A stretch of 62,185 nt of DNA, from the NCBI GenBank assembly GCA_023397655.1, contig JAEWTW010000040.1:1-62185 (forward strand), written 5' to 3'. A program made the position numbers and the translations under genes. Positions 8,886 through 17,796 of the stretch are shown piece after piece. Under the pieces are notes generated by a model. The model made no database searches and had not been told where the DNA came from. It saw only the letters and a program-made list of their open reading frames with translations. The DNA comes from Bacillota bacterium (GTDB lineage: Bacteria > Bacillota > Clostridia > Christensenellales > SZUA-584). Numbering within the stretch: the stretch's first letter is position 1; every line of letters starts with the position of its first letter.

Positions 8886-9081
8886 ATATGCCTCCAACAG
8901 CTGGTAAAACCGAACCGATCAGGGAACGGAGAGTATACTGAAAATAGAATGTTTTAACTGATGCCCCGAAAAGACCCGAAGAGGGCATGACATCATAGAA
9001 CAGGGCAGGGCGGCATGCGTTGCGGATACAGCACAGCTTTTGATGGGTACGGCAGCCTGCCGGACGAAGGGGGAATAGTTT

Positions 9082-9852
9082 TTGAACGAGGTCGTTAAAG
9101 CGGAGAACATAACAAAGCGCTATCACACTCTGGAAGGCGAGATAGAAGTCATCAGGAGCTTGTCTCTGTCGGTGTACGAGGGCGAATTTCTGGCGATGGT
9201 GGGACCGTCGGGCTGTGGCAAGACGACGGTACTGTCGCTGATCGCCGGACTGATTACGCCGTCCGACGGGCGCGTGCTGATCGAAGGCGCCGAAGTCAGC
9301 GGACATCACGACAAGGTGGGCTACATGCTGCAACGGGATCACCTTTTTGAGTGGCGCACGATTGAGGAGAACGTTATGCTGGGGCTGCAGGTGAAGGGGA
9401 ACTGCACGAAGCAGACGCGTCAAAACGCGCTGGCGCTCCTGGACAAATACGGGCTTGGCGATTTCCGCAAGTATCACCCGCAGCAGCTCTCGGGCGGTAT
9501 GCGCCAGAAGGTGTCGCTGATACGTACGCTGGCGGTGGACCCGGACATACTGCTGCTGGATGAGCCCTTTTCCGCACTGGACTACCAGACACGGCTGGTG
9601 CTGTCCGGTGAGATTGTGGACATCATACGCCGCGAGAAGAAGACGGCGCTGCTGGTGACGCACGATATTGCCGAAGCGATCTCGATGGCGGACAGGGTGC
9701 TGGTGCTGTCTCAAAGGCCTGCAAATATCAAGGCTGAGGTGCGTATAGAGCTGGAAGATCCGCAGGCGACCCCGCTTGAAAAGCGGCAGGCTCCCGGCTT
9801 CCGTAACTATTTCGACGCGTTGTGGAAGGAGTTGGCCGTTCATGCCGAGTAA
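9082..9852 (+). CDS. ABC transporter ATP-binding protein (SsuB-like)
   Basis: A 256-residue ATPase subunit powering the importer. Walker A is GPSGCGKTT near residue 39, the signature is LSGGMRQK near 138, Walker B is ILLLDEPFSALD near 157 and the H-loop is in VTHDIAEA. The TTG at 9082 is chosen because GAAGGGGGAA is 8-17 bases upstream and the encoded protein then starts normally for this family. The permease start overlaps its end. The best match by layout is the SsuB/TauB/NrtD group. Confidence 0.92.
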   Translation: MNEVVKAENITKRYHTLEGEIEVIRSLSLSVYEGEFLAMVGPSGCGKTTVLSLIAGLITPSDGRVLIEGAEVSGHHDKVGYMLQRDHLFEWRTIEENVMLGLQVKGNCTKQTRQNALALLDKYGLGDFRKYHPQQLSGGMRQKVSLIRTLAVDPDILLLDEPFSALDYQTRLVLSGEIVDIIRREKKTALLVTHDIAEAISMADRVLVLSQRPANIKAEVRIELEDPQATPLEKRQAPGFRNYFDALWKELAVHAE

Positions 9853-10663
9853 GAAAGAAGTCACACGTGCAGCCATATCGGAGGAGCACGCGCTGTATAT
9901 TAAAAAGATCAGGCGTGACGGTCTCAAGGTGACGCTGCTGCGCGTGGGGATACTGGTCGCGCTCATCGGACTTTGGGAACTGGCTGCCGACCTCAGATGG
10001 ATCGACCCGTTCATCATGAGCTCGCCGTCTCGCATTGTGAACACCATCGCCTCCCTGATGAGTTCGGGTCAACTGCTGATGCATGTGGGCGTGACGCTCT
10101 GGGAGACGGTAATGGGCTTTGTGCTGGGCACAGTGCTGGGTATCGGCATCGCGATCATACTGTGGTGGTCTCCCACGGTGCAGAAGACGCTGGACCCGTA
10201 TCTCGTCGTGCTGAACAGTCTGCCCAAGATCGCTCTCGGGCCTGTCATCATCATCTGGGTGGGCGCGGGGCAGGCAGCCATTATCACGATGGCGCTGCTG
10301 ATATCCGTTGTTGTCACCGTGATGAGCATGCTCTCCGGCTTCATGGAGGTGAGCGGCGAGAAGCTGATGCTGATGCGCACGTTTGGCGCAACCAAGCTGC
10401 AAATGTTGCGCATGGTGATACTGCCGGCCAGTGTGCCGTCCATCATTTCCACCATCAAGATCAACGTGGGCATGACGTGGGTGGGTGTCATCGTTGGGGA
10501 GTACCTCGTGTCTAAGGCGGGGCTGGGGTATCTCATCGTGTATGGCGGTCAGGTGTTCAAGCTAGACCTTGTAATGGCAAGCATATTGATACTGTCGGTG
10601 GTGGCAGTGCTGATGTATCTGGTGGTGGCCTGGGTGGAAAAGCGCTATAACCGGACGCGATAA
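9842..10663 (+). CDS. ABC transporter permease (SsuC-like, BPD_transp_1)
   Basis: A 273-residue inner-membrane permease with about six hydrophobic segments. The EAA-type loop contacting the ATPase is in KLMLMRTFGATKLQMLRMVILPASVPSI. The ATG at 9842 overlaps the last codons of the ATPase gene by 11 bases and has AAGGAG 11 bases upstream. Together with the two preceding genes it forms a complete importer of the sulfonate/nitrate/pyrimidine-precursor type. No exporter-type fusion is seen. Confidence 0.92.
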   Translation: MPSKKEVTRAAISEEHALYIKKIRRDGLKVTLLRVGILVALIGLWELAADLRWIDPFIMSSPSRIVNTIASLMSSGQLLMHVGVTLWETVMGFVLGTVLGIGIAIILWWSPTVQKTLDPYLVVLNSLPKIALGPVIIIWVGAGQAAIITMALLISVVVTVMSMLSGFMEVSGEKLMLMRTFGATKLQMLRMVILPASVPSIISTIKINVGMTWVGVIVGEYLVSKAGLGYLIVYGGQVFKLDLVMASILILSVVAVLMYLVVAWVEKRYNRTR

Positions 10664-10790
10664 AACCGGTGATGGGCGTTAGGGGAAAAGACCCGGAGGG
10701 CGCTGCCTTTACACCTACACCCAAAAAAACGATTCGCGTGAAAATGTACAGAAGGGGATACGTCAGCGTACAAAATCAGGAGACACTCTC

Positions 10791-10828
10791 AAAGGCATGT
10801 TGGTTTGGAACCCATGCCTTTTATTTGG
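10791..10828 (+). terminator. Terminator after the ABC transporter
   Basis: AAAGGCATG and CATGCCTTT form a 9 bp stem around a 13-base loop, followed by TTATTT. A truncated piece resembling the dispersed repeat (GGAGGGCGCTGCC) lies just upstream at about 10697-10709. Confidence 0.6.
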
Positions 10829-10851
10829 TTAACACCTGAGGTTTTATGAGA

Positions 10852-10880
10852 TTGACAACAAAGGGAGATTCCTATACGAT
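10852..10880 (+). promoter_or_regulatory. Sigma-A promoter of the lipoprotein gene
   Basis: Consensus TTGACA at 10852-10857, a 17 bp spacer and TACGAT at 10875-10880. It is about 57 bp upstream of the TTG start. Confidence 0.7.
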
Positions 10881-10937
10881 AACCAATAAAGGCAGGATAT
10901 GTAACTAAACAGGCAAGTAGAAATGGGGGGAGTACCG

Positions 10938-11804
10938 TTGAAAAAAACTGTAATGGCTCTAATTCTTTGTATAGCACTATTGCTTTGCGCATGCGGGAGC
11001 AATGCCCAACAGCCGACAGAGAAAACGTCGCCTACACCCACATTGATTGCCGGAGGGGGCAATGCTGAAGCAACCGTACCGCCCACTGAACCGGTGAACA
11101 CACCGTCAGCGACCGAAAGCGGAAGCAGGTTGTATGATCCCAGCATATTTGTTATTGAGGCATCCGGCTCGTGGCAGGAGGAGCTTGTGCCAGAGTATTT
11201 TGCCGATTACGAGTGTGAGATTTATCTGCATAAGATCGATCAGAATGACAACCGCCAAGTGCAGGGAAGCTATGAGGGCGTTTTCTGGATGAATGTCAAA
11301 CTGGATGCAGCTGGGTTTATTGAAGATATGCTTGGAGACGTGCCTGCAGATATCAGCTTTGATGCGGGCGGCGAGGCTGTGTGCGATAATCTTGCTGTGT
11401 TTATTAGCGCTGAGGATGATAAAGCGTGGGTCGATTATACTATCAATGGCGAGGATGGGGAACCGCTGCCGCTGACGCAGGATACGCCGGTGGCCAAGGG
11501 CAGTTTTGTAGCTGTTTCCAAAGGTGTGTATCTTGATGCGCATGCAAGCGGCGTTCAGGGGGAGAAGGTTGATTATTCGGACGCCAGCGAGGGTGACCTG
11601 ATCGACGTCAATTTTATCATCCATGTGCAGCCGGATTCCGCAGAGAATGGTACAGAACGCAAGGTGACCATCAATTTATTCGGCGAGGGGTGGAGCAAGA
11701 CGATCGAAGGCGTCATGCGCCGCCTGCCGGGTTATCCCGAAGACGTAGAGAAATACTATAACTCCAGCGAATACCAGAATTCAGCAAGACGACACCTGGA
11801 GTAA
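10938..11804 (+). CDS. Putative lipoprotein of unknown function
   Basis: A 288-residue secreted protein with a lipoprotein signal: a hydrophobic stretch from residue 5 and lipobox LCAC with Cys at residue 19. A Thr/Pro-rich linker of about 45 residues follows, then an acidic globular domain (about 65-285) that I do not recognise. The TTG at 10938 is preferred because GGGGGGAG lies six bases upstream; the ATG at 10923 overlaps that site. It has its own promoter and terminator, so it is a single-gene unit. The PdaA gene downstream may point to a cell-envelope role, but this is only proximity. Confidence 0.8.
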   Translation: MKKTVMALILCIALLLCACGSNAQQPTEKTSPTPTLIAGGGNAEATVPPTEPVNTPSATESGSRLYDPSIFVIEASGSWQEELVPEYFADYECEIYLHKIDQNDNRQVQGSYEGVFWMNVKLDAAGFIEDMLGDVPADISFDAGGEAVCDNLAVFISAEDDKAWVDYTINGEDGEPLPLTQDTPVAKGSFVAVSKGVYLDAHASGVQGEKVDYSDASEGDLIDVNFIIHVQPDSAENGTERKVTINLFGEGWSKTIEGVMRRLPGYPEDVEKYYNSSEYQNSARRHLE

Positions 11805-11820
11805 GTTGATCGATTATATG

Positions 11821-11856
11821 ACAGGCCTTCTGAAATACAGGAGGTCTGTTTTTTTG
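11821..11856 (+). terminator. Rho-independent terminator after the lipoprotein gene
   Basis: ACAGGCCTTCTG and CAGGAGGTCTGT pair with some GU pairs and are followed by seven T. It separates the lipoprotein from pdaA. Confidence 0.75.
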
Positions 11857-11944
11857 CGACGGATTCAGCAGATATCAGGGGTGCGGTCATATAGGCGTGT
11901 GAATTGGCATACGCTTATAAGACAAATTTTTCAGGAGGGTGCAG

Positions 11945-12814
11945 ATGGATACAAATTCTCAGCAGCCTGCTTATTTTCGGGATCGCAGCAGCTTGAAAAG
12001 CCGCGCGTTGTTCGCCATCGCTTGCCTTGATGTTGTGCTGGTATTGCTGGTGAATGCAGTGGGAGCACCCATACCGGCTTTTTCCCAGAGCTATGCGGCT
12101 CACAGCCAAACCACAGAATACAGCTGGTATACGATGCCGACAAAGGACGGTACACAGCCCGCACAACAGCCCGAGTTTGCGTTTGTCGGCCAATTCGGCG
12201 GCTGCTGGATCGGCGCGCCGGACGAGAAGGTGATCTACATCACTTTTGATGCCGGGTATGAAAACGGATATACGCCGCAGATTCTTGACGCGCTGAAGAA
12301 GCACGATGCTCCGGCCGCGTTCTTCCTTGTGGATCATTATATCAAAAACAATCCGGAGCTGGTGAAACGCATGACAGACGAAGGGCATCTGGTGTGCAGC
12401 CATTCCACCAACCACAAGAACATGGCGGCAATGACGGATTTTGAGACGTTCAAGGGTGAGATGACGGGTGTTGCCGACCGGTACAAGTCGGTGACGGGGC
12501 AAGAAATGCCGGCGTTTTTCCGTCCGCCGGAGGGCCGTTTCTCCGAGCTTTGCTTGAAATACGCACAGCAAATGGGCTACAAGACGGTATTCTGGAGTTT
12601 TGCGTACAAGGACTGGCTGGTGGATGCGCAGCCGTCCGCTTCGGACGCTATGAACACCATCATCACGCGGACGCACCCCGGCATGGTGGCGCTGCTGCAT
12701 GCCACTTCTGCCACCAACGGCGCGATCATGGACGATCTGCTGGCCAAATGGGAGGAAATGGGGTATCGCTTCGGCACACTGGAGGAGCTGACGGAGGAGA
12801 TGCCCGCGGGGTAA
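11945..12814 (+). CDS. pdaA: Polysaccharide deacetylase, PdaA-like (muramic delta-lactam pathway)
   Basis: A 289-residue protein with an N-terminal membrane anchor or signal (about residues 22-45) and a NodB-type carbohydrate esterase 4 domain. The text YITFDAGYENGYTPQILDAL closely follows PdaA, which removes the acetyl group from MurNAc on the way to spore-cortex muramic delta-lactam. The metal triad is modified as in PdaA (TFDAG in place of TFDDG) with the HSTNH motif near residue 153 and the RPPEG motif near 190. The start has AGGAGGG six bases upstream; a GTG two codons earlier overlaps it. If the spore role holds, the host forms endospores, which agrees with the CotH protein elsewhere in the window. 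Confidence 0.88.
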   Translation: MDTNSQQPAYFRDRSSLKSRALFAIACLDVVLVLLVNAVGAPIPAFSQSYAAHSQTTEYSWYTMPTKDGTQPAQQPEFAFVGQFGGCWIGAPDEKVIYITFDAGYENGYTPQILDALKKHDAPAAFFLVDHYIKNNPELVKRMTDEGHLVCSHSTNHKNMAAMTDFETFKGEMTGVADRYKSVTGQEMPAFFRPPEGRFSELCLKYAQQMGYKTVFWSFAYKDWLVDAQPSASDAMNTIITRTHPGMVALLHATSATNGAIMDDLLAKWEEMGYRFGTLEELTEEMPAG

Positions 12815-12884
12815 ACCGGGTTACAAGGTAAGGACAGCTAAAAAAAGGTTATTGCCAGATGAGCATACTTAACTGATAAGTACA

Positions 12885-12901
12885 GGTTTGTTTAACAAAC
12901 C
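12885..12901. promoter_or_regulatory. Short perfect inverted repeat upstream of the acyltransferase
   Basis: GGTTTGT-TTA-ACAAACC, arms of 7 bp. It has no T-run, so it is more likely an operator or structural element than a terminator. An extended -10 (TGTTATACT, 12974-12982) lies downstream of it. Confidence 0.35.
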
Positions 12902-13011
12902 ACATGCTTCTTTGGGTATAAATGCAGACCCTTCAATTTATTATGAGAAACCGTATATTCCTGTATGTTAATCTGTTATACTGCACCTATACAGATGATG
13001 GGGTATAGGGT

Positions 13012-14235
13012 GTGAAAGGGAAAAAGGCGAAAGACACGGTAAAGAAGCCCAACGCTTTTTTGTTTTTTGTTGCTGCTTCTTTCTTAAAAGTTTATTACCG
13101 TTTGGCTTATCATCACAGAGTGCAAAAAACAGGCATGGCGGGGATTGCTCCGCCATATCTTGTGGTGGCCAATCACAGCTGCTGGCTGGACTATATCATC
13201 AGCAGTGTCAGCATGTTTCCCGTCCGCATGAATTTCGTCGGCGCGTATAACTTTTTCCGCAATCCAGTACTCAAATACGTATTCACTCTGATGGGTGTGA
13301 TTCCCAAACATCAATTCACAAACGATATCGACTCGATCAAAAACATGAAGTATTGCATTGACGAAGGCCGGGTGGTGGCGCTTTTTCCACATGGCTGTCT
13401 GTCCAACGAAGGCAGGCCGGGCGGGTTTGCGGTGTTTGGTGTCGCAAAGCTGGTCAAGTTCCTTAAGGTACCCGTCGTCGCGCTCAAAACGGACGGCGGC
13501 TATCTGACGCGCCCGCGCTGGTCAAAGGAGTCTCGATACGGGCGGCTGGAAACGTCGGTTAAGCCCATACTCACGGCAGACGAAATCAAAACGCTGCCGC
13601 TGACGGAAATTTACCGGCGGTTGATGAACGCCATAGACTTTGAAGATTACAAGTGGCAGCGGGAAAGGATGATACCCTTCCGGAGCAAGGCCCCCGCTGC
13701 GGGCGTGGAATACGTGCTGTATAAATGTCCCCGCTGTATGAACGAATTTACGCTGGGATCTTCAGGCGACCGGCTCTACTGTGAGTCATGCGGTAATGCG
13801 GTACGGATGAACAGGTATCTGTTATTCGAGCCTGAATCGGCGGACACCGTTTTCTTTGACGGCATTGACCGATGGTATGACTTCCAGAAGGAGAGTCTCA
13901 GCAAGGAAACAGAGGACCCGGCATTTGAGCTGACTGCGAACACGGAGCTCCAGTTTGCCGAGCCGGGAAAATACGGGTATCAGCATCAGGGGCATGGCAG
14001 ACTGCGACTGACGCGGGAAGCCATCACGTATAACGGCACGGTCAACGGGGAGGCGGTGGAGCTCGTGCTGCCCATGAAGAACATACCGATGATACCCTAT
14101 GCGGCAAACGAATACATCGAGGTGGCTGTGGGCGAGGATATTCACCGCTTTGTGCTGGAGAACCGCAGACAGATGATGAAATGGGTACTGGCGGTGCGGC
14201 TGATCAGAGACAAGTATTACGAAGGGGTAAAGTGA
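13012..14235 (+). CDS. Lysophospholipid acyltransferase (PlsC family) with C-terminal zinc ribbon
   Basis: A 407-residue protein. The N-terminal half is a PlsC-type acyltransferase that would transfer an acyl chain to a lysophospholipid: HX4D motif NHSCWLD with His55 and Asp60, and the glycerol-phosphate motif region FPHGCLSNEGRPG near residue 124. A typical 1-acyl-G3P acyltransferase ends near residue 240. Here a zinc ribbon follows (CPRC at 239-242, CESC at 257-260) and then about 130 residues of strand-rich sequence resembling a PH/GRAM-type fold. The GTG start follows GGGGTATAGGG. The next gene begins one base after the stop. The extra domains could place the enzyme at the membrane or on a partner; that is inference. 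Confidence 0.85.
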   Translation: MKGKKAKDTVKKPNAFLFFVAASFLKVYYRLAYHHRVQKTGMAGIAPPYLVVANHSCWLDYIISSVSMFPVRMNFVGAYNFFRNPVLKYVFTLMGVIPKHQFTNDIDSIKNMKYCIDEGRVVALFPHGCLSNEGRPGGFAVFGVAKLVKFLKVPVVALKTDGGYLTRPRWSKESRYGRLETSVKPILTADEIKTLPLTEIYRRLMNAIDFEDYKWQRERMIPFRSKAPAAGVEYVLYKCPRCMNEFTLGSSGDRLYCESCGNAVRMNRYLLFEPESADTVFFDGIDRWYDFQKESLSKETEDPAFELTANTELQFAEPGKYGYQHQGHGRLRLTREAITYNGTVNGEAVELVLPMKNIPMIPYAANEYIEVAVGEDIHRFVLENRRQMMKWVLAVRLIRDKYYEGVK

Positions 14236-14236
14236 T

Positions 14237-15676
14237 ATGAAAGAGCGCAATAACATTTTCGGGAAAATAGCGTATGCTTGCGGGGATATCTATGGTGGCG
14301 GGTCCTTTCTCATCGTCGGGCTGCTGCTGCTGGTGTACCTGACTCGGGTGGAAGGCTTGTCCGGCATTTGGGCAGGCGCCATAATATTCGTCGGCAAGGC
14401 ATGGGACGCGGTTACAGACCCGCTGATGGGCATGCTGTCCGACAGAACGAGGTCAAAACACGGACGGCGGCGTTTCTGGTTTCTTGTCGGCGCTGCGCCG
14501 GTGCTGGTTTCCTGGGTCATGCTCTGGTATTCCTTCGGCATCACGAATGAAGCTATTAAAATCATCTATTATATGGTCACCTTCATATTTTTCTCAACCT
14601 CCTTCACCATCGTGATGGTTCCGTACAACGCCATACTTGCCGATATGACGAACGACTACAACAAGCGCAGTGCATACACCGGTGTCCGGCTCAGCTTTTC
14701 CGCCGGTGCCGCCATACTCTGCGGTATCGTGCCGGGGATGATCACAGGCTCCTTTGCCGCTCAGCAGACGGGATATCTGATCATGGCCGTCATTTTCGGC
14801 GCAGTGTTTGGGATCAGCTGGCTGGCTGTTTTTTCAGGCACATGGGAGAATACGAAAAGCCAGAGCAAAGCGGGATTCTCATACAAAGAGTGGTTTTCCG
14901 TGCTGAAGAACAGATCATTCCGGACCTATTCGCTGACCTTCATTTTCTCGCAGATGGCCATTGATGTGGCGATGGCTCTTGCCGTGTTCTATCTGAGCGT
15001 ATCGCTGCAAAAGGATCACCTGTTTGAAACGGCGATGGGCGCGATATTGGTCGTTCAGCTTATCTTCATCATTGTGTTTTCCCGCGTCGCTCAGAAGTTC
15101 GGGAAAAAGATACCCGGATTCATCGCAGCGGGTGTATGGATAGTGGCTAATGTATTCATATTTTCATTTACGCCTCAAACGCCGGACATGCTGGTGGTGG
15201 CGGTATGCGCGCTGATTGGTATCGGCGCGGCAGGCTGCAACCTGGTTTCGTGGTCCATTCTTCCGGACATTTCTGACGTGGATGAGCTGATGACAGGGAA
15301 GCGCAGGGAAGGTCTTTACTCCGGTGTGTCCACCTTTCTGCGTAAGCTGTCCGGCGGCCTGGTGGTGGGTGCGACGGGCATCATGCTGGATATTTTCCAT
15401 TACAGCGATGCGGCGGTGAGTGCGGGCAATATCGAACCGCTGACGACTATGGGCATAAAGCTGCTGTTCTGTGCGGTGCCTGTCGTGTTCCTCGTACTGA
15501 TGCTGATATTCTTGCGAAGGTACAGGCTGGGCAAGCACGAGTTCGCCGTGATGCACGAGGTGCTGTCCGCCTACAGGCAGGATGGAACCGCTGTGAAACT
15601 CAGCAATGAGCAGGAGGCTGTTTTTCAAAAGATTACCGGTGTGGAGTCTGACGAACTGGTTGTAGCAGCTGAATAA
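14237..15676 (+). CDS. GPH-type (glycoside-pentoside-hexuronide) cation symporter, MFS
   Basis: A 479-residue transporter with about 12 membrane segments. The early text AYACGDIYGGGSF and the loop DPLMGMLSDRTRSKHGRRRFWFL are typical of the GPH/MelB family, as is the later ILPDISDVDELMTGKRREGLYSG motif. It likely imports a glycoside or pentoside with Na+ or H+. It is spaced by one base from the acyltransferase gene and probably co-transcribed with it, though no functional link is obvious. Substrate is unknown; xylose-type sugars would fit the xylulokinase 8 kb upstream, but this is speculative. Confidence 0.88.
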   Translation: MKERNNIFGKIAYACGDIYGGGSFLIVGLLLLVYLTRVEGLSGIWAGAIIFVGKAWDAVTDPLMGMLSDRTRSKHGRRRFWFLVGAAPVLVSWVMLWYSFGITNEAIKIIYYMVTFIFFSTSFTIVMVPYNAILADMTNDYNKRSAYTGVRLSFSAGAAILCGIVPGMITGSFAAQQTGYLIMAVIFGAVFGISWLAVFSGTWENTKSQSKAGFSYKEWFSVLKNRSFRTYSLTFIFSQMAIDVAMALAVFYLSVSLQKDHLFETAMGAILVVQLIFIIVFSRVAQKFGKKIPGFIAAGVWIVANVFIFSFTPQTPDMLVVAVCALIGIGAAGCNLVSWSILPDISDVDELMTGKRREGLYSGVSTFLRKLSGGLVVGATGIMLDIFHYSDAAVSAGNIEPLTTMGIKLLFCAVPVVFLVLMLIFLRRYRLGKHEFAVMHEVLSAYRQDGTAVKLSNEQEAVFQKITGVESDELVVAAE

Positions 15677-15716
15677 TAACGAACGCGAACACAGAGGGAG
15701 GCGGTAAAAAGAAGGC

Positions 15717-15744
15717 TTTACTGCACCCTCTTTTGTGCTATAAT
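15717..15744 (+). promoter_or_regulatory. Promoter of the mutY-msrAB unit
   Basis: TTTACT at 15717-15722, a 16 bp spacer and a perfect TATAAT at 15739-15744, about 32 bp upstream of the mutY start. Confidence 0.65.
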
Positions 15745-15775
15745 AGGAATGACTTGCGATAAGGGTGGAGACAGT

Positions 15776-16813
15776 ATGGATACGGCAAAACTGCTGGGTT
15801 GGTATAGAGCGAACAAGAGGGATCTGCCATGGCGGAAGACCAGCGGCGTGTACGCGGTGCTGGTGTCCGAGATGATGCTACAGCAGACCACGGTGGAGAC
15901 GGTGCTGGGGTACTACGAACGCTTTCTTGAGCGCTTCCCGGACGTGCAGTCGCTTGCGGTGGCGAGCGAGGAGCACGTGCTGGATGCATGGAAGGGACTG
16001 GGCTATTACTCGCGGGCACGGAATCTGCACCGGCTGGCCAAGCAGATGGCGGATAACGGCGGAACTTTTCCCAGTACGCTGGAGGGCTGGCGCGAGCTCC
16101 CCGGCGTGGGGCCATATATCGCGGGGGCGGTGACGAGCATTGCGCTGGGGCTGCCGCACGCGGCGGTGGACGGCAATGTGCTGCGCGTGTTCGCACGGGC
16201 GGATGGCATCGCGGACGACATCATGCTGCCGCAGACGCGCAAGCAAGTGGAAACGCGCGTACAGGCGCTGATGCCGCGGGATGCCACCAGCGATTTCACA
16301 CAGGCGCTGATGGAGCTGGGAGCACTGGTGTGCAGACCCGTCTCACCAAGCTGCGAGGCCTGTCCGGTGGCAGAGGGCTGCGTGGCGCATCAAAGGAGCA
16401 TAGTGGACGAGCTGCCTGTGAAAAAGCCCAAGGGCAAGCAGCAGGTGGTGAATTTGTGGGTGGCGGTGGCGCAAACGCCGGATGCGGTACTGCTGGAGCA
16501 CCGGCGGGACGAAACGCTGCTGGCACGCATGTGGGGGTTTCCCAACGTCCAAAAACACGGGGACAGGCCAGCTGAAGAAATCCTGACGGAGAAATACGGC
16601 ATTCGGCTGCCAGAAGGTCAACCGGCGGGGCATGCGGTACATGTGTTCACGCACCGGCGCTGGGAGATGGACATACTTGGTTACAAACTGAATGAGGAAT
16701 TCCCGGTGAGCGGCGCATTGGAATGGGTGAGCTGGGAACAATTTGAGAGAAAGCCGGTGCCCACGGCGTTTATGAAGGTGCTGCGGGCGGCACGAAAGGA
16801 GTGTGGAGTATGA
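15776..16813 (+). CDS. mutY: A/G-specific adenine DNA glycosylase MutY
   Basis: A 345-residue base-excision repair enzyme that removes adenine mispaired with 8-oxoguanine. The N-terminal part is an EndoIII-type HhH-GPD domain: MMLQQTTVETV near residue 35, helix-hairpin-helix LPGVGPYIAGAV near 110 with the catalytic Asp in AVDGNVLRVFAR. The 4Fe-4S loop is C186-x6-C193-x2-C196-x5-C202. The C-terminal NUDIX-like domain (about 225-345) recognises 8-oxoG. The ATG at 15776 has GGTGGAG six bases upstream and is preferred to one at 15749. Its stop overlaps the next start (ATGA), so it is translationally coupled to msrAB. Confidence 0.94.
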   Translation: MDTAKLLGWYRANKRDLPWRKTSGVYAVLVSEMMLQQTTVETVLGYYERFLERFPDVQSLAVASEEHVLDAWKGLGYYSRARNLHRLAKQMADNGGTFPSTLEGWRELPGVGPYIAGAVTSIALGLPHAAVDGNVLRVFARADGIADDIMLPQTRKQVETRVQALMPRDATSDFTQALMELGALVCRPVSPSCEACPVAEGCVAHQRSIVDELPVKKPKGKQQVVNLWVAVAQTPDAVLLEHRRDETLLARMWGFPNVQKHGDRPAEEILTEKYGIRLPEGQPAGHAVHVFTHRRWEMDILGYKLNEEFPVSGALEWVSWEQFERKPVPTAFMKVLRAARKECGV

Positions 16814-17742
16814 ACGAAAAAACAGCCATATTCGCGGGCGGATGCTTCTGGTGCATGGAACCGCCATATGCGAAGCTGGACGGCGTCAAGAAGGTGGAGC
16901 CGGGATATACCGGAGGCAAGAGAGAGAACCCGACATATGAGCAGGTGTGCTCCGGCGCAACCGGACATTATGAGGCGGTTCGCGTGATATATGACGCGGA
17001 TACCGTGGCGTATGACCAGCTGCTGGACGTATTCTGGCGGCAGATAGACCCCACGGACGCGGGCGGGCAGTTTGCGGACAGGGGCTCGCAGTATAAGACG
17101 GCAATATTCTATGAGGATGAAGCACAGCGCGCGGCGGCAGAGGATTCCAAAAAGCGCGTGACGCAGCTGCTGGGCGCGCAGGTTCATACGCAGATTCTGC
17201 CCGCCGCCCCATTCTGGCCTGCCGAGGGTCATCACTGCGAATTCTATAAAAAGAATCCGGAGCACTATGGGCGGTACAGGAAGGGATCGGGACGGGAAAC
17301 GTTCATCGGCAAGGTCTGGGGCGATGGTGCGCTGAGGGAGCGGCTGACGCCGATGCAATATGAGGTGACGCAGCACAGCGCGACCGAGCCGCCGTTCCGC
17401 AACGACTACTGGGACAACCATGCGGTGGGTCTGTATGTGGACGTCATCACCGGCGAGCCGCTGTTTACGTCGCTGGATAAGTTTGATTCGGGCTGCGGCT
17501 GGCCCAGCTTCACCAAGCCTGTGGACGGCCCGCGCGTCACCGAACACCGGGATATGAGCCACGGCATGATACGCACCGAAGTGCGCACCAAGGTGTCGGA
17601 CGCCCACCTCGGGCACGTGTTCGACGACGGCCCGAATGGCATGCCGCGCTATTGCATCAACTCGGCTGCGCTGCGCTTTGTGCCGCTGGAGCGGCTGGAT
17701 GAGGAAGGCTACGGCGCTTACAAAGCGCTTTTCAGCAAATAG
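16810..17742 (+). CDS. msrAB: Fused peptide methionine sulfoxide reductase MsrA-MsrB
   Basis: A 310-residue bifunctional enzyme repairing both S and R epimers of methionine sulfoxide in proteins. MsrA occupies about residues 5-160 with the catalytic GCFWCMEPP near residue 10. MsrB follows (about 175-305) with GCGWPSF and the catalytic Cys in RYCINSAALRF near 285. The MsrB zinc CxxC pairs are not seen, as in many MsrB forms. The start ATG overlaps the mutY stop. Grouping with mutY and exonuclease III points to a shared answer to oxidative damage in an anaerobe. No signal peptide is present, so it is cytoplasmic. Confidence 0.94.
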   Translation: MNEKTAIFAGGCFWCMEPPYAKLDGVKKVEPGYTGGKRENPTYEQVCSGATGHYEAVRVIYDADTVAYDQLLDVFWRQIDPTDAGGQFADRGSQYKTAIFYEDEAQRAAAEDSKKRVTQLLGAQVHTQILPAAPFWPAEGHHCEFYKKNPEHYGRYRKGSGRETFIGKVWGDGALRERLTPMQYEVTQHSATEPPFRNDYWDNHAVGLYVDVITGEPLFTSLDKFDSGCGWPSFTKPVDGPRVTEHRDMSHGMIRTEVRTKVSDAHLGHVFDDGPNGMPRYCINSAALRFVPLERLDEEGYGAYKALFSK

Positions 17743-17796
17743 TTTTTTCTGCCCTGTGGGGTGCTCAATATTTTTAGATAAAGGGGGACGAGGCCG

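Noticed and set aside
11806..12030. A 74-codon open frame between the lipoprotein and pdaA
   Set aside because: It runs through a terminator and into pdaA in another frame; no site or homology.
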